A stretch of 64,000 nt of DNA from Parietaria judaica. Its lineage: Eukaryota > Streptophyta > Magnoliopsida > Rosales > Urticaceae. A program made the translations under genes and the position numbers. Shown piece by piece: positions 22,748 to 34,048 of this stretch. Position 1 is the stretch's first letter, and each line of letters begins with the position of its first letter. Below the pieces are notes generated by a model. That model did no database searches. It had not been told where the DNA came from and saw only the letters and a program-made list of their open reading frames with translations. Where the stretch lies: positions 3,937,501 through 4,001,500 of the forward strand of contig OX940870.1 of NCBI GenBank assembly GCA_954871525.1, in the 5' to 3' direction.

Positions 22748-25656
22748 ATTAGTTGACTCGTAAGATCATTAATCCTAATTGGAAGTATTGCCAGTTGTAA
22801 CATTGACCGAAAATTAATAAGAAGCGCACAAATGTATATCACATTAAAAATATAAGATGTGTACTTACAATCTTACATAACATAAACGTACATACATAGT
22901 ATAGATGAATAAGATCAACGCATGTGCAAGCATGTGGTCAAAACTGAAAGTTAAAATTAGGTATGACATTTAAGTCCATTTTTCTAAACGTATTTTTTTA
23001 AGTAAAACTTTGGAGATTCCAAGTCTATAACAAAAGATAAACTCGATTTATAATTAAGTTGACATTCAAAGAACATAAAAAAAATAAAAAATAAAAGAAT
23101 AAGAAAACGTTTATCAATGCATGTTTTCAGTAAACAATATAATTTGAAATACTATAGTACAATTAACTACTAAGTATAGAGGTCCCTAAGGAAAATAGGT
23201 AAAAGGGCCAAAAAAAAAAAGAAGTTAAATATAATGGTTAAATTATATATTTATTTTTCAGGAGGTGTAACAACAATGGTGCCATTTCTTCAGAAGTTCT
23301 TTCCATCAATACTGAGGAAAGCGGCCGAACACAAAACCAATACGTACTGTGTGTACGACAGCCAAACCCTGACATCCTTTACTTCTTCGCTCTACATTGC
23401 CGGCTTAGCGTCGTCCCTCGTCGCCAGCCGTCTCACGACGGCATTAGGCCGCCGCAACGTCATGGTGTTCGGTGGCTGCATCTTCCTCGTCGGAGCTGCC
23501 ATCAACGGCGGTGCTGCCAACGTCGTGATGCTCATTTTGGGCCGCATCTTGCTCGGTTTTGGGGTTGGCTTCACTAACCAAGTATGTTACACCTTTTAAT
23601 GCCTGATCTCTATTCAAAGATTTTATATTTTAAATGTCGATTTATCATGTATTAAAAATAAATAGTAGGAAAAGTAAATAAAAAATACTGTTATTTGCTA
23701 CAATATGCGACAGGGTCTGGTACTCTGACTCAAACGACATCTTAGACAAAACGACGTCTTAGACGAAACAACACGAAGAACAAAATGCATTACTGTAATA
23801 ATTACCTAGGGCTAATAACGACAAAAACACTCAAATTTTGGTCAAATAATTCTTCATGTACCTAAAGTTTAAAAGTTATGACAAAACTATTCAAAATCAC
23901 ATTTAAAGCGTTGATCACTCCATTCTCGTAATGCAGTTAACTTACCCATTAACTCTGGCCACGTTGACAAACGTTGGTTGCTGACATAACAATATTTTGT
24001 CACCTGTACGAGCTCAGTTAGGGGTTTAATTCGTTATTTCTCGTAAACGAAGCTGATGTGAGCTCGTCCACGTGGCAAAAATTGTTATGTCAGCAACCCA
24101 CGTTGTTCACGTGGCTAAAGTTACAGGGTTAACTGTGTTACGATAAATGAGTGGTCAACTCCCAAATATGACTTTGGTTATTTTTGTCACTTTTAAACTT
24201 TGGATACACAAGGAGTTCTTTGACCAAACTTTGTGTACTTCGTGTATTTTTGTTGTTATTAACCCTAATTACCTATGCTTAATTCGTGTCTAGTGTCGTT
24301 CATGTCTTATTAGAATACTTATTTTTTTTACATATACATAGATCTTTATATTTTAGTTTGTTCAACTATTGTTTTTTTATTAACTTTTTTATAAAGAAAT
24401 TAACTATCGTTAAATGCATGAGCTAATATTGATTTGCTCTTTTAAGTAGGTATTTAAAATAATAAACGGTACTAATTTATCATTTTTGTGAAATTCTCAC
24501 CGCAACAGGCCACTCCAGTGTACCTCTCGGAGGTGGCGCCGGCCAAATGGCGAGGCGCCTTCAACACCGGCTTCCAATTCTTCATCGGCATCGGAGTCGT
24601 CGCCTCCAACTGCATCAACTTCGGCACTGCCCCGCACAAGTGGGGCTGGCGCCTCTCGTTGGGCCTTGCAATGGTCCCCGCTGCAGTGATGACCGCTGGT
24701 GCACTACTCATCTCGGACACCCCGAGCAGCCTCGTGGAGCGCGGCCGCGTGGCCGAGGCCAAGGCCGCGCTCTGTCGGGCGCGCGGCAAGGACGTAAACA
24801 TCGAGCCCGAGCTGGCTGAGCTCGTCCGACGTAGTGACGCTGCCAAAGCCGCAAGATCCGAGCCATTCGTCACGATCTTGGAGCGGCGGTACCGGCCGCA
24901 CCTGACGATGGCGTTGGCGGTGCCGTTTTTCCAGCAGCTAACGGGGATCAACATCATCGCCTTCTACGCGCCGGTGCTCTTCCAGTCGGTCGGATTCGGG
25001 AGCGACTCGGCCTTGATCGCCTCCATAATCCTCGGCCTCGTTAACCTAGGCTCAATCCTCGTGTCAACCTCTGTCGTGGATCGGTATGGCCGGAGGTTTT
25101 TGTTTCTGATCGGCGGAATCCAGATGTTTGTCTGTCAGGTAACTCCACATTTACATTAATTTGGAAATAAACAAATACAGATATAATTCAACACATGATA
25201 TCTCTTAAGGTGGCCGTGGCCTGCGTGCTGGTCGCGACGACGGGCGCGTCGGGGACAAAGCACATAAGCAAAGGGTACGCGGTGCTGGTGCTGGTATTCA
25301 TGTGCGCCTACGCAGCGGGGTTCGGGTGGTCGTGGGGCCCATTGAGCTGGCTGATCCCGAGCGAGATCTTCCCCATGAACATAAGGCCCACAGGGCAGAG
25401 CATCAGCGTGGCCGTCAACTTCGCCACCACCTTTGTGCTCTCGCAGACGTTCCTCGCCATGCTCTGCCGCTTCAAGTTCGCCACGTTCCTCTTCTATGCA
25501 GCCTGGATCGCCCTCATGACGGTCTTCGTGGCGTTCTTCCTTCCGGAGACCAAGGGAATCTCCATTGACGCCATGGACGCCGTATGGGAAAAACACTGGT
25601 ATTGGAGACGCTTCGTCCGACCCGAGGCTCGCAACGGGTCCGGGGGCGATCGCTGA
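21654..25656 (+). CDS. Sugar transport protein, STP5-like H+/hexose symporter
   Basis: Four exons (21654-21786, 23262-23581, 24509-25138, 25210-25656) give 509 aa, normal for STP proteins, with GT-AG introns in frame. It is an MFS sugar porter expected in the plasma membrane, importing monosaccharides with protons. Visible signatures: [14 protein letters not shown] in the first helix, [28 protein letters not shown]-type loop (AKWRGAFN), [29 protein letters not shown] and PETKG near the end. Cys74 and Cys447 sit where the STP family has the extracellular Lid disulfide (known from STP10). The wording of the Lid and C-terminus (KHWYWRRF) is closest, in my memory, to Arabidopsis STP5. Exons are GC-rich against AT-rich introns. 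Introns 1 and 2 carry foldback repeats. Confidence 0.94.
22006..22222. repeat. Foldback and direct repeat in STP5-like intron 1
   Basis: Two arms of about 49 bp (22074-22122 and 22174-22222) are near-perfect inverted copies containing GGCATATGTTC. A 35-bp direct repeat (22006-22040 and 22117-22151, core TTACGTTCTCAATC) overlaps them. It looks like a rearranged MITE. No target duplication was identified. Confidence 0.6.
23809..24265. mobile_element. Mutator-like foldback MITE in STP5-like intron 2 (457 bp)
   Basis: The element starts GGGCTAATAACGACAAAAAC and ends as the inverse of GGGTTAATAACAACAAAAAT. The inverted similarity continues through about 200 bp on each side, meeting near 24035, so the whole element can fold into one long hairpin. 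It is flanked by a perfect 10-bp direct repeat TAATTACCTA (23799-23808 and 24266-24275). Long terminal inverted repeats and 9-10-bp duplications are typical of Mutator-like elements. It has no coding capacity. Confidence 0.82.
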
Positions 25657-25937
25657 ATTATTTTTCTTGGTCAGAAAAGTTAGGTTAGTGATTATTGTTA
25701 AGATACAAGATCGAGCCACACGACATATTAAAAAATGAAAAAAAATGCTGGCCTTAAAAAAGTCAACATTTAATTTGGACCATTTTCATTGAATGTGTTT
25801 GTAGTTCTTCATGGAGATTATGAAGAATTATTGGACTTTGTATTAAATTGCAACCTAGCTTTTTAGGTTATGTAATTGTTCAAACTTTAGTGTCAGTTTA
25901 CATTTTGTATTAGATGCATAACATTAATAATAAAAGG
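25657..25937. other. 3' flank of the sugar transporter
   Basis: Presumed 3' UTR, AT-rich. No gene seen. Confidence 0.5.
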
Positions 25938-25974
25938 GATATTTGCAACAAAAATATCTACATGTTACCAATAA

Positions 25975-26006
<32 letters not shown>

Positions 26007-27110
26007 TCTCAATCTCTTTTTTTAGTCGCAAAAATTCTTAATGATGTAATTTTTTATGGCAAATACAATTAATTTTTTTGTTAACTTCCTACCGTGAAGT
26101 TTTATGTGACAATCTGTTTACATGTTTGCCTCTCTTGACTGCCTATGAGCTGCAAGAGCTTCAAAAGTTGACGACGGACACTAATTTATCGCATAGTAGT
26201 TGTCATGGGTGATTTTATCCAAATCAATTTTGGACCAAAAAGCCCAAAAAAAAGCCCGTATCTTACAGAGAAGCCCAAAAAACGCGGACATAATTTTTAT
26301 TATTAAAATAATAACGAAGCGATGAAGCGCGCCGCCTCCGCTCCGTGACAGGACATCAAGACGCATTTTCGCGCTTAGTAAGGTTATTCCACGGCGCCGC
26401 GGCCCCAATATTAAACTGCTCTCAGGCCCCCGGCCCCTCCTATAAATAGAAGCTCGATTCATTCAAACGGTAACTCCTATTCAAATGCTCTATATAGCGA
26501 TAAACACCGTTTTCTCTCTTCTATATATTTTTTCCGGCAGGTTTACCCGACTAAGGTCGGAACGGAGGTGTCAGCTAGAGCGGAAGCGCCTGATCGCCGA
26601 CCTGCCCTACGGAGGCTCCCGTTCTCAGTGGTCGCCGACCTATATCCCGAGTCCTAGGACTTTGCGGTAACGGGTTAAAGGACTCGATTCCGGGCCAAAT
26701 GTAAGCGGAGGGTCCGATCCGCCAGATCCTTCAAGAACAGCGAGTCAAGCATCTAGCCCAGGAAAGTCAACAAACGGTGATGGGCCCGGCCCAATATCCA
26801 GCTTTGGGCCGCTACAGTGTGTGATCTATTTTTCGGCGTCAACAGTAGCCAAAAACGTATTCTATAATGCAAAACTAATTCATTTTTTGTCATCTTTTTA
26901 GCCACGTGGTCAAAAAATATCAAAACTTGTTTGAAAAAGCGAAATGTAGACAAATCATGCGTTGCTACGTGGAACCTACATTGAACAATGAAAAAAATTT
27001 ATTACTGCTGCCAAAATGTTTATATTTAAAATTCTCCCGCTTAAAAAAGAATGATAATATAAGTCATTTTTTTGTAATATATGAGTATTTTTGCCGAAAA
27101 TACCTTTAAG
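25938..27110. mobile_element. Foldback element copy with interior inverted, interrupted by a solo LTR
   Basis: The outer parts (about 25938-26110 and 26945-27110) resemble the ends of the element at 37728-38240 in the same orientation. The inner parts (about 26140-26180 and 26855-26911) match the middle of that element in reverse. The termini are mutual inverted repeats (GGGATATTTGC on the left; inverse of GGTATTTTCGGC on the right). A probable solo LTR (26201-26844) sits inside. Similarity is patchy and boundaries are approximate. A (TA)n tract lies at about 25979-26006. Confidence 0.5.
26201..26844. repeat. Probable solo LTR (644 bp)
   Basis: A GC-richer block begins TGTCATGGGTG and ends GGCGTCAACA. 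It contains a TATA box (TATAAATA at 26441) and is flanked by GTAGT on the left and GTAGC on the right, a 4/5 match to a target duplication. There is no internal retroelement sequence beside it. TG...CA ends, size and promoter favour a solo LTR, possibly of a Gypsy element. The superfamily is a guess. Confidence 0.55.
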
Positions 27111-28996
27111 AAAGCACATATATAGTAGAAACGACAAGATCAAGAAAACGACAGAAAATGCATAAAGGACATGAAAATGCAAAAGGATATAAATTTGAAA
27201 TGACCCTCCAAATCTACCCGACCCAAAAATATTAAAGGGTCGAGTTATTTTGAAGTTTCATAATGATGTGGTGCTTTATTTATGTTCCTTCTTCTCTTAT
27301 GTCTTATCTCATCACAAGTTTTTAATGTTTTGTAATTGTATGGTAGTTATTATCCAACTACTTGAGATGGTAGTGACATGGCAATCGGGTGGGCCCAAAT
27401 ATAGTCCAATAGGAAAGATATATATATATCGGTTGACATTTAGAATTGACCAATAAAGGCGGCCAATTATTAGTCCTTTCAATTTTGGAAACTAAATTAG
27501 AAACCCCTCATGTTCTAACTTCTAAGTACACAACCCTAAAACTTTCTCAGTCCATAATTTACTTTTTTGGCTCTAATTTCTTTCCGGACAGAGCACGGAC
27601 AGATCCCGGATAAAAAATAGTAGGCCAGGCGCAATAAAATTTATCTGTTTTTTTTTTTAATTATATGAAGTGAATGGATAAGAAGGATCATTAAACCCCT
27701 GAATAGACCCGTTAACATAGACCTTTTTAGTGATATTTTTTAGTAATGATATCTTTTTAGATGTTAATTAGTAATCTAGCCATTGTTTATCTTCTTTGCA
27801 TTTCTTCTGTATTGGAAGGCATTGTTCTCTTCACTTCATGATTTTCTTCCCAATTTAAGTTTCTCAATAGAACCAGCTTAAAAAAGAAAAAAAAATTCAG
27901 TAGAACTTCATGAGTGAAAATCTACTTATTTTCTTCAGTTACGAAATTTGATTTTATATATATATACACATACAATGACGGAGCCAAGTGTTTAATATAG
28001 GAAAGACACTAATTAATTACTATATTTTAAATTATTTAAGTAAAAAGAAAAGAAAAAACTAAACTGATTATTAACTTTTGTTGTTAGGAATCTTTAAACA
28101 CAGAGAAGATTTTGTTTTGAAGGAGCAAATTCATTATATTAAATCTCAGGGAGGAAATCCTTCGTGCAGTGGCTTAAAAGCCAACTCGGATCATAATCAT
28201 ATGTCCAGAAATCCGATGTTAACTCATTTACAATTATTATTCACTAAATAATGACATTAAGTATTTGTAACACTAAAAATCAAAGATTGGCACGTGCACA
28301 TGATGAGTCACCCCTTACTCCGTCACTATATATAATTATATATGTATTACGTACTAGCACACTAACACATGCACTAAAATTAATAATATAACCCGCGACA
28401 ACAGTATTGATCAGTATCAACCTGCATCGCTTAACATTTCATTCTTAGATTAATTACTTGTTTTCTTTCAATTGAGTGCTTAGCTTATGAAATATATACA
28501 TATATTGAATAGACAAATGCATTCACCAACCAGTATTAACTGTGGACGTACTCTTCTAATAGAATAGTCATAAGAGAGACCATTTTCCATCAAAAAAATG
28601 GACCCATATTCAAACATAACTACTTTTAGGTGAAAATAAATATGTGATTGCATTGCACTGCTTCTTTCGGCTTTTAAATCCTGATGAAATTATAACAATC
28701 TTCGGTCCCATACTCTGTTCGCCGACAGGAATTTTTATGTCTCGCCAGAGACTTAAAATTTTGAATTATGCTCTCCAAAACATGTATATATATTTTGTAT
28801 TTTTACTGTTAGACTGTTACCACATTTGAGGGTTATTTTATGTTGACTGTTTGATTCAATTCTAGCCAAAACTTGAATTTTCAAATTTGATCATCTTTAG
28901 AGGAACCCTTTCTCAATTCAAGAGAAGTCCTGTACTATATGGACTATAACTGCTATAACTGACCAATTAAATGTCTTCTTTTTAAAAAAAAAAATT
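27111..28996. other. Intergenic, no gene seen
   Basis: AT-rich sequence. A block from about 27974 to 28325 begins ATGACGGAGCC and ends CTCCGTCAC, which hints at a small inverted-repeat element, but no target duplication supports it. Nothing coding was recognised. Confidence 0.45.
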
Positions 28997-29004
28997 ATTT
29001 TGGC

Positions 29005-29685
29005 TAGGGGTGAAAATTTTGTAAATACTTTTCGGTATCATCTCGGTTTCGGTATCGATCCCGGATCGATTTAAATTTTTTTGATAAATTTAGTTTAAAA
29101 CAAAGTACCGATACTTATCAGTTATCGGTTCCCGATACCAATACTAAATTCATATTTCTCGAATTTTGGTATCGATTCCGATTGTGAACTACCTGTCATT
29201 TTAAATATTTTCCCCTAAAAAATTAGGGTACATTCAGTCTGATAGCTCACTCTCTTTTTTCGCTGCCAACCCTTAAACCCTCCTCCTATCTCTCTTCCTT
29301 AACATCAACCCTAACCGAGAACCCTTCTTCTCCCTTGCTGAGATCTCTCCACCGTCGTGAGGTCCAATCTTTGTCTTCTTCTCCGTCCGACTCATCCTTC
29401 CTTTTCTTGATTATCAGATTATTTTTATTATCATTATAATGATTCCTTGATTTTGGTTTGCGGTATATATTTAGACATGCATTTTATATTTCAGACATGG
29501 TATTTTGTATCTTTTTAGGATTTTGCCCCTCATTTTTCCCGTTTTATGTCTCGGTTTATTTCCCGATTTTCTTTTCTTTTTTCTCAGTTTATTCGGTCTC
29601 GGTCTCGATTTGATAAAAAAATCAAGAAATTTTAGAACCGATACCAATACCAAAAAAAATCTCGATCGATCCGGTTTCACCCTTA
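29005..29685. mobile_element. Deleted hAT-type element (681 bp)
   Basis: Termini TAGGGGTGAAAA and the inverse of TAAGGGTGAAAC form short inverted repeats. Subterminal blocks rich in CGGTATCGAT-type motifs occur at both ends. Flanking 8-mers are ATTTTGGC (28997-29004) and GTTTTTGC (29686-29693), matching at 6 of 8 positions as expected for an aged hAT duplication. The interior has a pyrimidine-rich leader-like section (about 29250-29350) but no transposase. Confidence 0.55.
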
Positions 29686-29693
29686 GTTTTTGC

Positions 29694-30290
29694 ATCTCAG
29701 TCCTGTATGATATTACCTTATAAATTTATTTTTTTATACGTTACGAATCACTAACCTCGTGACCATGTCTCAAATTTATCAAAGTCAATATGTCACTTAT
29801 CGGAAAATATACAAGAACCATATGTAAATGAAAAAAAAAAACCCTAATACACTACCATACATAAAATATATAAACAAAAGTCGTAACAAATATGTAAGTA
29901 AACCTGGCCAATGACAATTGGCATCTCCGGCCATAATTTTTGCCAATAAACCTTATGTAGGTTTATATAAATCTAAGTGACATAGATGATATATAATTAT
30001 ATGTTCTCATATAATTATGTTTACTTTAGCATTTTTTTAAGCAAATAGCCGTGACCACTCATAGGGTCTCTGTCTCGATGTTAATAATAGAGCCCTCACA
30101 TATGACGGAGGAAAGCCGTGATTACATCGTTATATTGAAACTTATAAAAATCAAACATTAAAAGCATCTCCAGCAACAAGACAATCACAATAAACAAAAT
30201 GATAAGTACAAATAGGAAAACAAAAAACATTAGACATGTCTAATATACTATTATACGCAATGTACATTTTGTCTAACTTAAACAAACTTT
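29694..30290. other. Intergenic, no gene seen
   Basis: AT-rich, with no recognisable gene or transposon boundary. Confidence 0.4.
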
Positions 30291-30383
30291 TTATATTGCT
30301 AGAAAGCTCATTAGACTTTGTACATCACCCAAACGAGCCAACGCATCTGCCACTTGATTAATACCCTTCTGATCTATATATAT
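30291..30383 (-). pseudogene. RNase H-like C-terminal fragment of a retroelement
   Basis: The minus strand encodes DQKGINQVADALARLGDV and then a stop shortly after. The N-Q-V-A-D-A-L-A-R motif is typical of the C-terminus of plant RNase H domains from LINE-type elements (RVT_3 family). The upstream part appears beyond the hAT insertion, at 32381-32445, so the two pieces were probably one frame before the insertion. It is too short to be functional. Confidence 0.45.
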
Positions 30384-32380
30384 TACAATTGTGGCCCACG
30401 AGTCAGGACTCGTCGCGGACCTAATCGCCAAAATCGCGAAATGCGAGGTCGCGACGGGTCGCGATGTGCTACGTCGCGAGGAATCGCGAAGTCGCCGGAA
30501 AAAGTGGAAAAAACGTGGCATATGTACCTAATTGTTTCTAATGTTTAATTTTATTAGTTTTTACCCGAATTTAATTATCAAACTTTATCAATTATTTCAA
30601 AATTAAATTTAAATATGTTTATTATTTATAATAAATATTTGTAATTAATTTATTTCAAAAATATATCTAAATATGTATATAATTTATTCTTTTGTAACAT
30701 ACTATTAATTTTGATTTATACGTTAGTTTTTAATTTGTAACATATGTTAATAAATATTATTTGTAACATATTAATATATTTTAACAAATTTAATCAAAAA
30801 ATAAATAAATATGATAAGACGAGATATTAAAAAAAAAAGAGTTGTATTATTCATTGTGAATATTACAATAAGGTGGAAGAGAGCTGTAAATATTCAGTGT
30901 AAATATTACAAGATGCCTCACTAAAACCTCTCTTGTAAAACCCTCCTTAGGAACTTAAAACCAAGAGAGGAAAGATCACATCATTACTCGGGGAACATTG
31001 CGTTGAACCGTTCCATCATTAACTCCAATTCGCTTTGTTCGGAGCGTTTGGAAATCACGGGAGGCTGGAACATCAAATCATTCAACACCACTATTTGCTC
31101 GACGTGTGTGTTGGTGGTTGACGTTTGCCGGTCATTGATGAGATGTTGAGCCGTACTGAAAACGCTCCCCGAAGCAACGCTGGAAATGGAGATGGACAGT
31201 ATATCCCTCGCTATTCTCGCCAATATCGGGAATATGTCCCTTTGATTCTTCCACCACTTAATGACGTCGAACTCGCCGGATTCGTCGTCGAACCGTAGGC
31301 CGTAGTAGCGCTTGACTTCTGCCGGTTGGCCTTCTGTGTCGCCCGCCAACGGCGTAGTGCATTCCCCGCGATGTAGCCGTTGCTTGAGTCTCCGGCTAAA
31401 GTCTAGTCCCGTCTTGGTTGGGCTTTCCATCACTGCCCTTTGCTCCTCCTGTGCGTTAAACTGTGGGAACCGTTTGTCGTATTCACTGTACAATGCAAAA
31501 ATAGCTTCATTAACAACATTAACATAATTACGAGCCAACAACGGAGGAATAGTGCGGAGTCGGAAGGTCCTCCTCAGCAAGATCGCGTCTTTGAGGCGGT
31601 TCCTCCGGTGGTTGAGTTTCGTCCTCCTCGCGGTCATCGGCGGGTTCGCCTTGAAACATGAGTTCGAAAAATGGATCGGTGGTTCTCGTCTCCCTAGCTC
31701 GACGTACCGCGTCGACCATTGATGCGGACACACGCGTCGGATTGGTGTCGTGCGTGCCCATCACCCGGACTAGACTAGGTCTTAGAGACCGAACGGTATC
31801 GTCAGGATAATTTGGATTTGGTGGGGAGGGAAATATTTCTTGCGGTAGCATAACGGGAATGTAGCCCTCGGGCGTAGGTTGCGATTGATCCCCGACTAGA
31901 AATTGGGGTGGCAAATCCCTAGCCGCCCTTCGACCCCGGAGCAACTGCCGCTTCTTCGAGACATAATGGAACTAGAGAATTTGAGAGATTTAGAGGGGAA
32001 AAACTTAGAGAATTGAGAGAATTTGAGAGAGAGATGGAAGATTGTTGGTGAGGAAATGAGGGAGGAATGTGTGGTATTTATAGGATTTGAAGGGAGAGTG
32101 TGGTGGGTGAATAATTATTGAGGTGGGTGAATTTTTTTTGAGATTCGGGTAAAAAAATAGGGATTTACGCCCAAAACAAACACAAAACTCGCTCACCATC
32201 GGATCGATGACGTGGCTTCACCCTGGCCGTCCGATCGAGTGCGTGGATCGAGCCTCTCCCATGTCGCGACCTAACCTCCACGTCGCGATTTTCAGACCCA
32301 CGTCGCGATGCATCGCGATTTCCCACAAAGCATCGCGATTCGTCGCGTCCGTGAATAGTGCGTCGCGAGATGCAGCTCTA
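30384..32380 (-). mobile_element. hAT-family transposon remnant with subterminal TCGCGA repeats
   Basis: Both ends are crowded with TCGCGA and GTCGCGA motifs (about 30408-30495 and 32260-32370), in the pattern of hAT subterminal transposase-binding repeats. Between them lie a leader-like purine-rich stretch, a TATA-like motif near 32075, and pieces of a transposase gene on the minus strand. The right end reads, inverted, TAGAGCTGCATCTCGCGACG. The left end is divergent and no clean 8-bp duplication is visible, partly because the target was (TA)-rich. The insertion divides an RNase H-like fragment. Confidence 0.65.
30984..31965 (-). pseudogene. hAT transposase remnant (N-terminal segment plus C-terminal dimerisation domain)
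   Basis: The C-terminal frame (30984 to about 31600) contains KWWKNQRDIFPILARIARDI followed by VFSTAQHLINDRQTS. This is the hAT C-terminal dimerisation domain needed for transposase oligomers. A different frame (31528-31944) holds an acidic, Pro-rich N-terminal-like segment. The BED zinc finger and the catalytic core of a normal 600-700-residue hAT transposase are missing. This is therefore an internally deleted, frameshifted remnant that could at most compete in dimerisation. The ATG at about 31965 leads quickly to a stop in its own frame. Confidence 0.7.
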
Positions 32381-32445
32381 ATATAGACGATATATCGAGT
32401 AACCGGAACCCTGTAATCTACTTTAGCATTTATAACTACCACTTC
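32381..32445 (-). pseudogene. Upstream piece of the split RNase H-like fragment
   Basis: The minus strand reads VVINAKVDYRVPVTRYIVYI up to the hAT border. It would join to the piece at 30291-30383 if the hAT element were absent. The family assignment rests on that other piece. Confidence 0.3.
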
Positions 32446-33917
32446 ATGGTAGAAAAAATGTAAACTTTTCAGCTGATCAACTTTTTTCAGTTTGCACAGA
32501 GCTAGTGTAAATTATGACGACATCCTATTCTTCTACACACACAAAAACTAAGCTTGAGAAGACAATCAAACTAACAAGTAAAACTAAAAAGTAAAAACCA
32601 CCTGAAAATGACAATTTTTTTTTTACTTTTTTCTTTGTCTTCTCAATCTGTGTCTGAAAAAAGATTTGAAATCAACAATAATAATAATAATAATAATAAT
32701 AATAATCCAAGTTAATAAGACGATCGAATCGACGCTTCATATCACACGCATTTTTCATGCACGTACTAATATTTTGTTGCCCTTCCGACAAATCCAGATT
32801 TTATTTTTGCAGAATTAAATTTGAAATCCCAACAAAGATATGTTGAGAGTAATTTGAATACTTTTTGCTTGGCGTTGTGTCGAGTCGAGTCGAAGACAAG
32901 AGACTCACTCTTATCCAAACCCTACTTATTGCAAGAGTGGGCACTGCTTTGGGATTTAGATCGCCTGCAGATAATATAATGGCCATTTTAAATGTTCTAG
33001 TCAAATCAATGGTGACCTATTTCGGAAACAATTTTGGGACAATATCTTGTTGTGGAACCGAACCATATGTACTATATATATAGTGCATTTTCTATATATC
33101 TAGTATATGATTCTAATTTTCAGTTATTTATTTAATTAATATTAACATCTTACTTAGTACGTTGTATCAAGTTTATATCAGGTACTCATACGTAGTCGTA
33201 CTATTTATATAGATTCGAGCAGTGAAATGTCGCTTTTACCATTTTGTCAAATGCAAAGACAAAATCCAAATTATAATTAATAGCGATCAAGGTATCAATG
33301 TAGAATCTTGATTAAGTGCAACGTATTAACATGGTATTTGGATCACTTTCAATGTATTTTTACACTTTAATTCATGATTAATAATTGACATTAATATTCT
33401 TTGATTTTAGCATGTATATTGACATCATCAATTAATTACTTAACAAGATCAATAAATGTGAGATATTGTGAAACAAATCAAATAATAAAATTGATGCAAA
33501 TACGCTATCATTTTTCATCAAATTTTAACGTGTAACGGGTAATATCAATATGTTCCTTTTTTTGACAAAAAAAATTAAAATTGAAATGGATTTTTTGTGC
33601 CAATTACAATTAATCAATTCATCTTTCTTAAATCCACATTAACTACCGTCTACCTTCATCTTTCTCAATATGCGGAACACATTCATACAAATACATACAT
33701 ACACTCTAAGCTACATATATATTCAAACCATTGGAATTATTGATGATTAATTAGTGTGTAGGTGTTGATATGATAGGTTTATTGATTGAAACTTGGTGAC
33801 ATAGAATTAATATGAGAGAGAGAGAGAGAGTATATGATGATCTGAAATAGAAAAGCATAAATGAAGGGAAGGAGAGGTGGGTTGAAGGCATTAAAAGAGA
33901 AGGAGAGGAGTGATGCA
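32446..33917. other. Intergenic, no gene seen
   Basis: AT-rich DNA with an (AAT)n microsatellite at about 32679-32706 and a (GA)n tract at 33812-33829 just before the hairpin near 34.0 kb. No coding sequence was recognised. Confidence 0.45.
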
Positions 33918-34048
33918 ATGAAGAAAGTGAGGGGGGTTTCAATGGAAATTGAATGGTCATCTTGAATTCTTAAATTCTGCATTTAAGTGAATTCAAGATG
34001 ACTTAATGAAGGCAGGTGGACTTCCTTGAACTCCCCTCTTTCTTTCAA
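33918..34048 (+). ncRNA. Candidate long hairpin RNA (unidentified; weak)
   Basis: An inner stem pairs 33958-33975 with 33981-34000 (CATCTTGAATTC against its inverse, two unpaired bases, six-base loop region). An outer stem pairs about 33922-33945 (GAAAGTGAGGGG side) with about 34024-34047 (ACTCCCCTCTTTC side). The layout resembles a plant miRNA precursor, and a (GA)n tract lies 90 bp upstream. No known mature miRNA was recognised, and a MITE hairpin is an equally good reading. Confidence 0.2.

Noticed and set aside
25156..25719. 187-codon minus-strand frame over exon 4 of the sugar transporter
   Set aside because: Antisense shadow of a GC-rich coding exon; no domain signature.
27974..28325. 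Possible small transposon with GTGACGGAG-like ends
   Set aside because: Only about 9 bp of inverted similarity and no flanking duplication.
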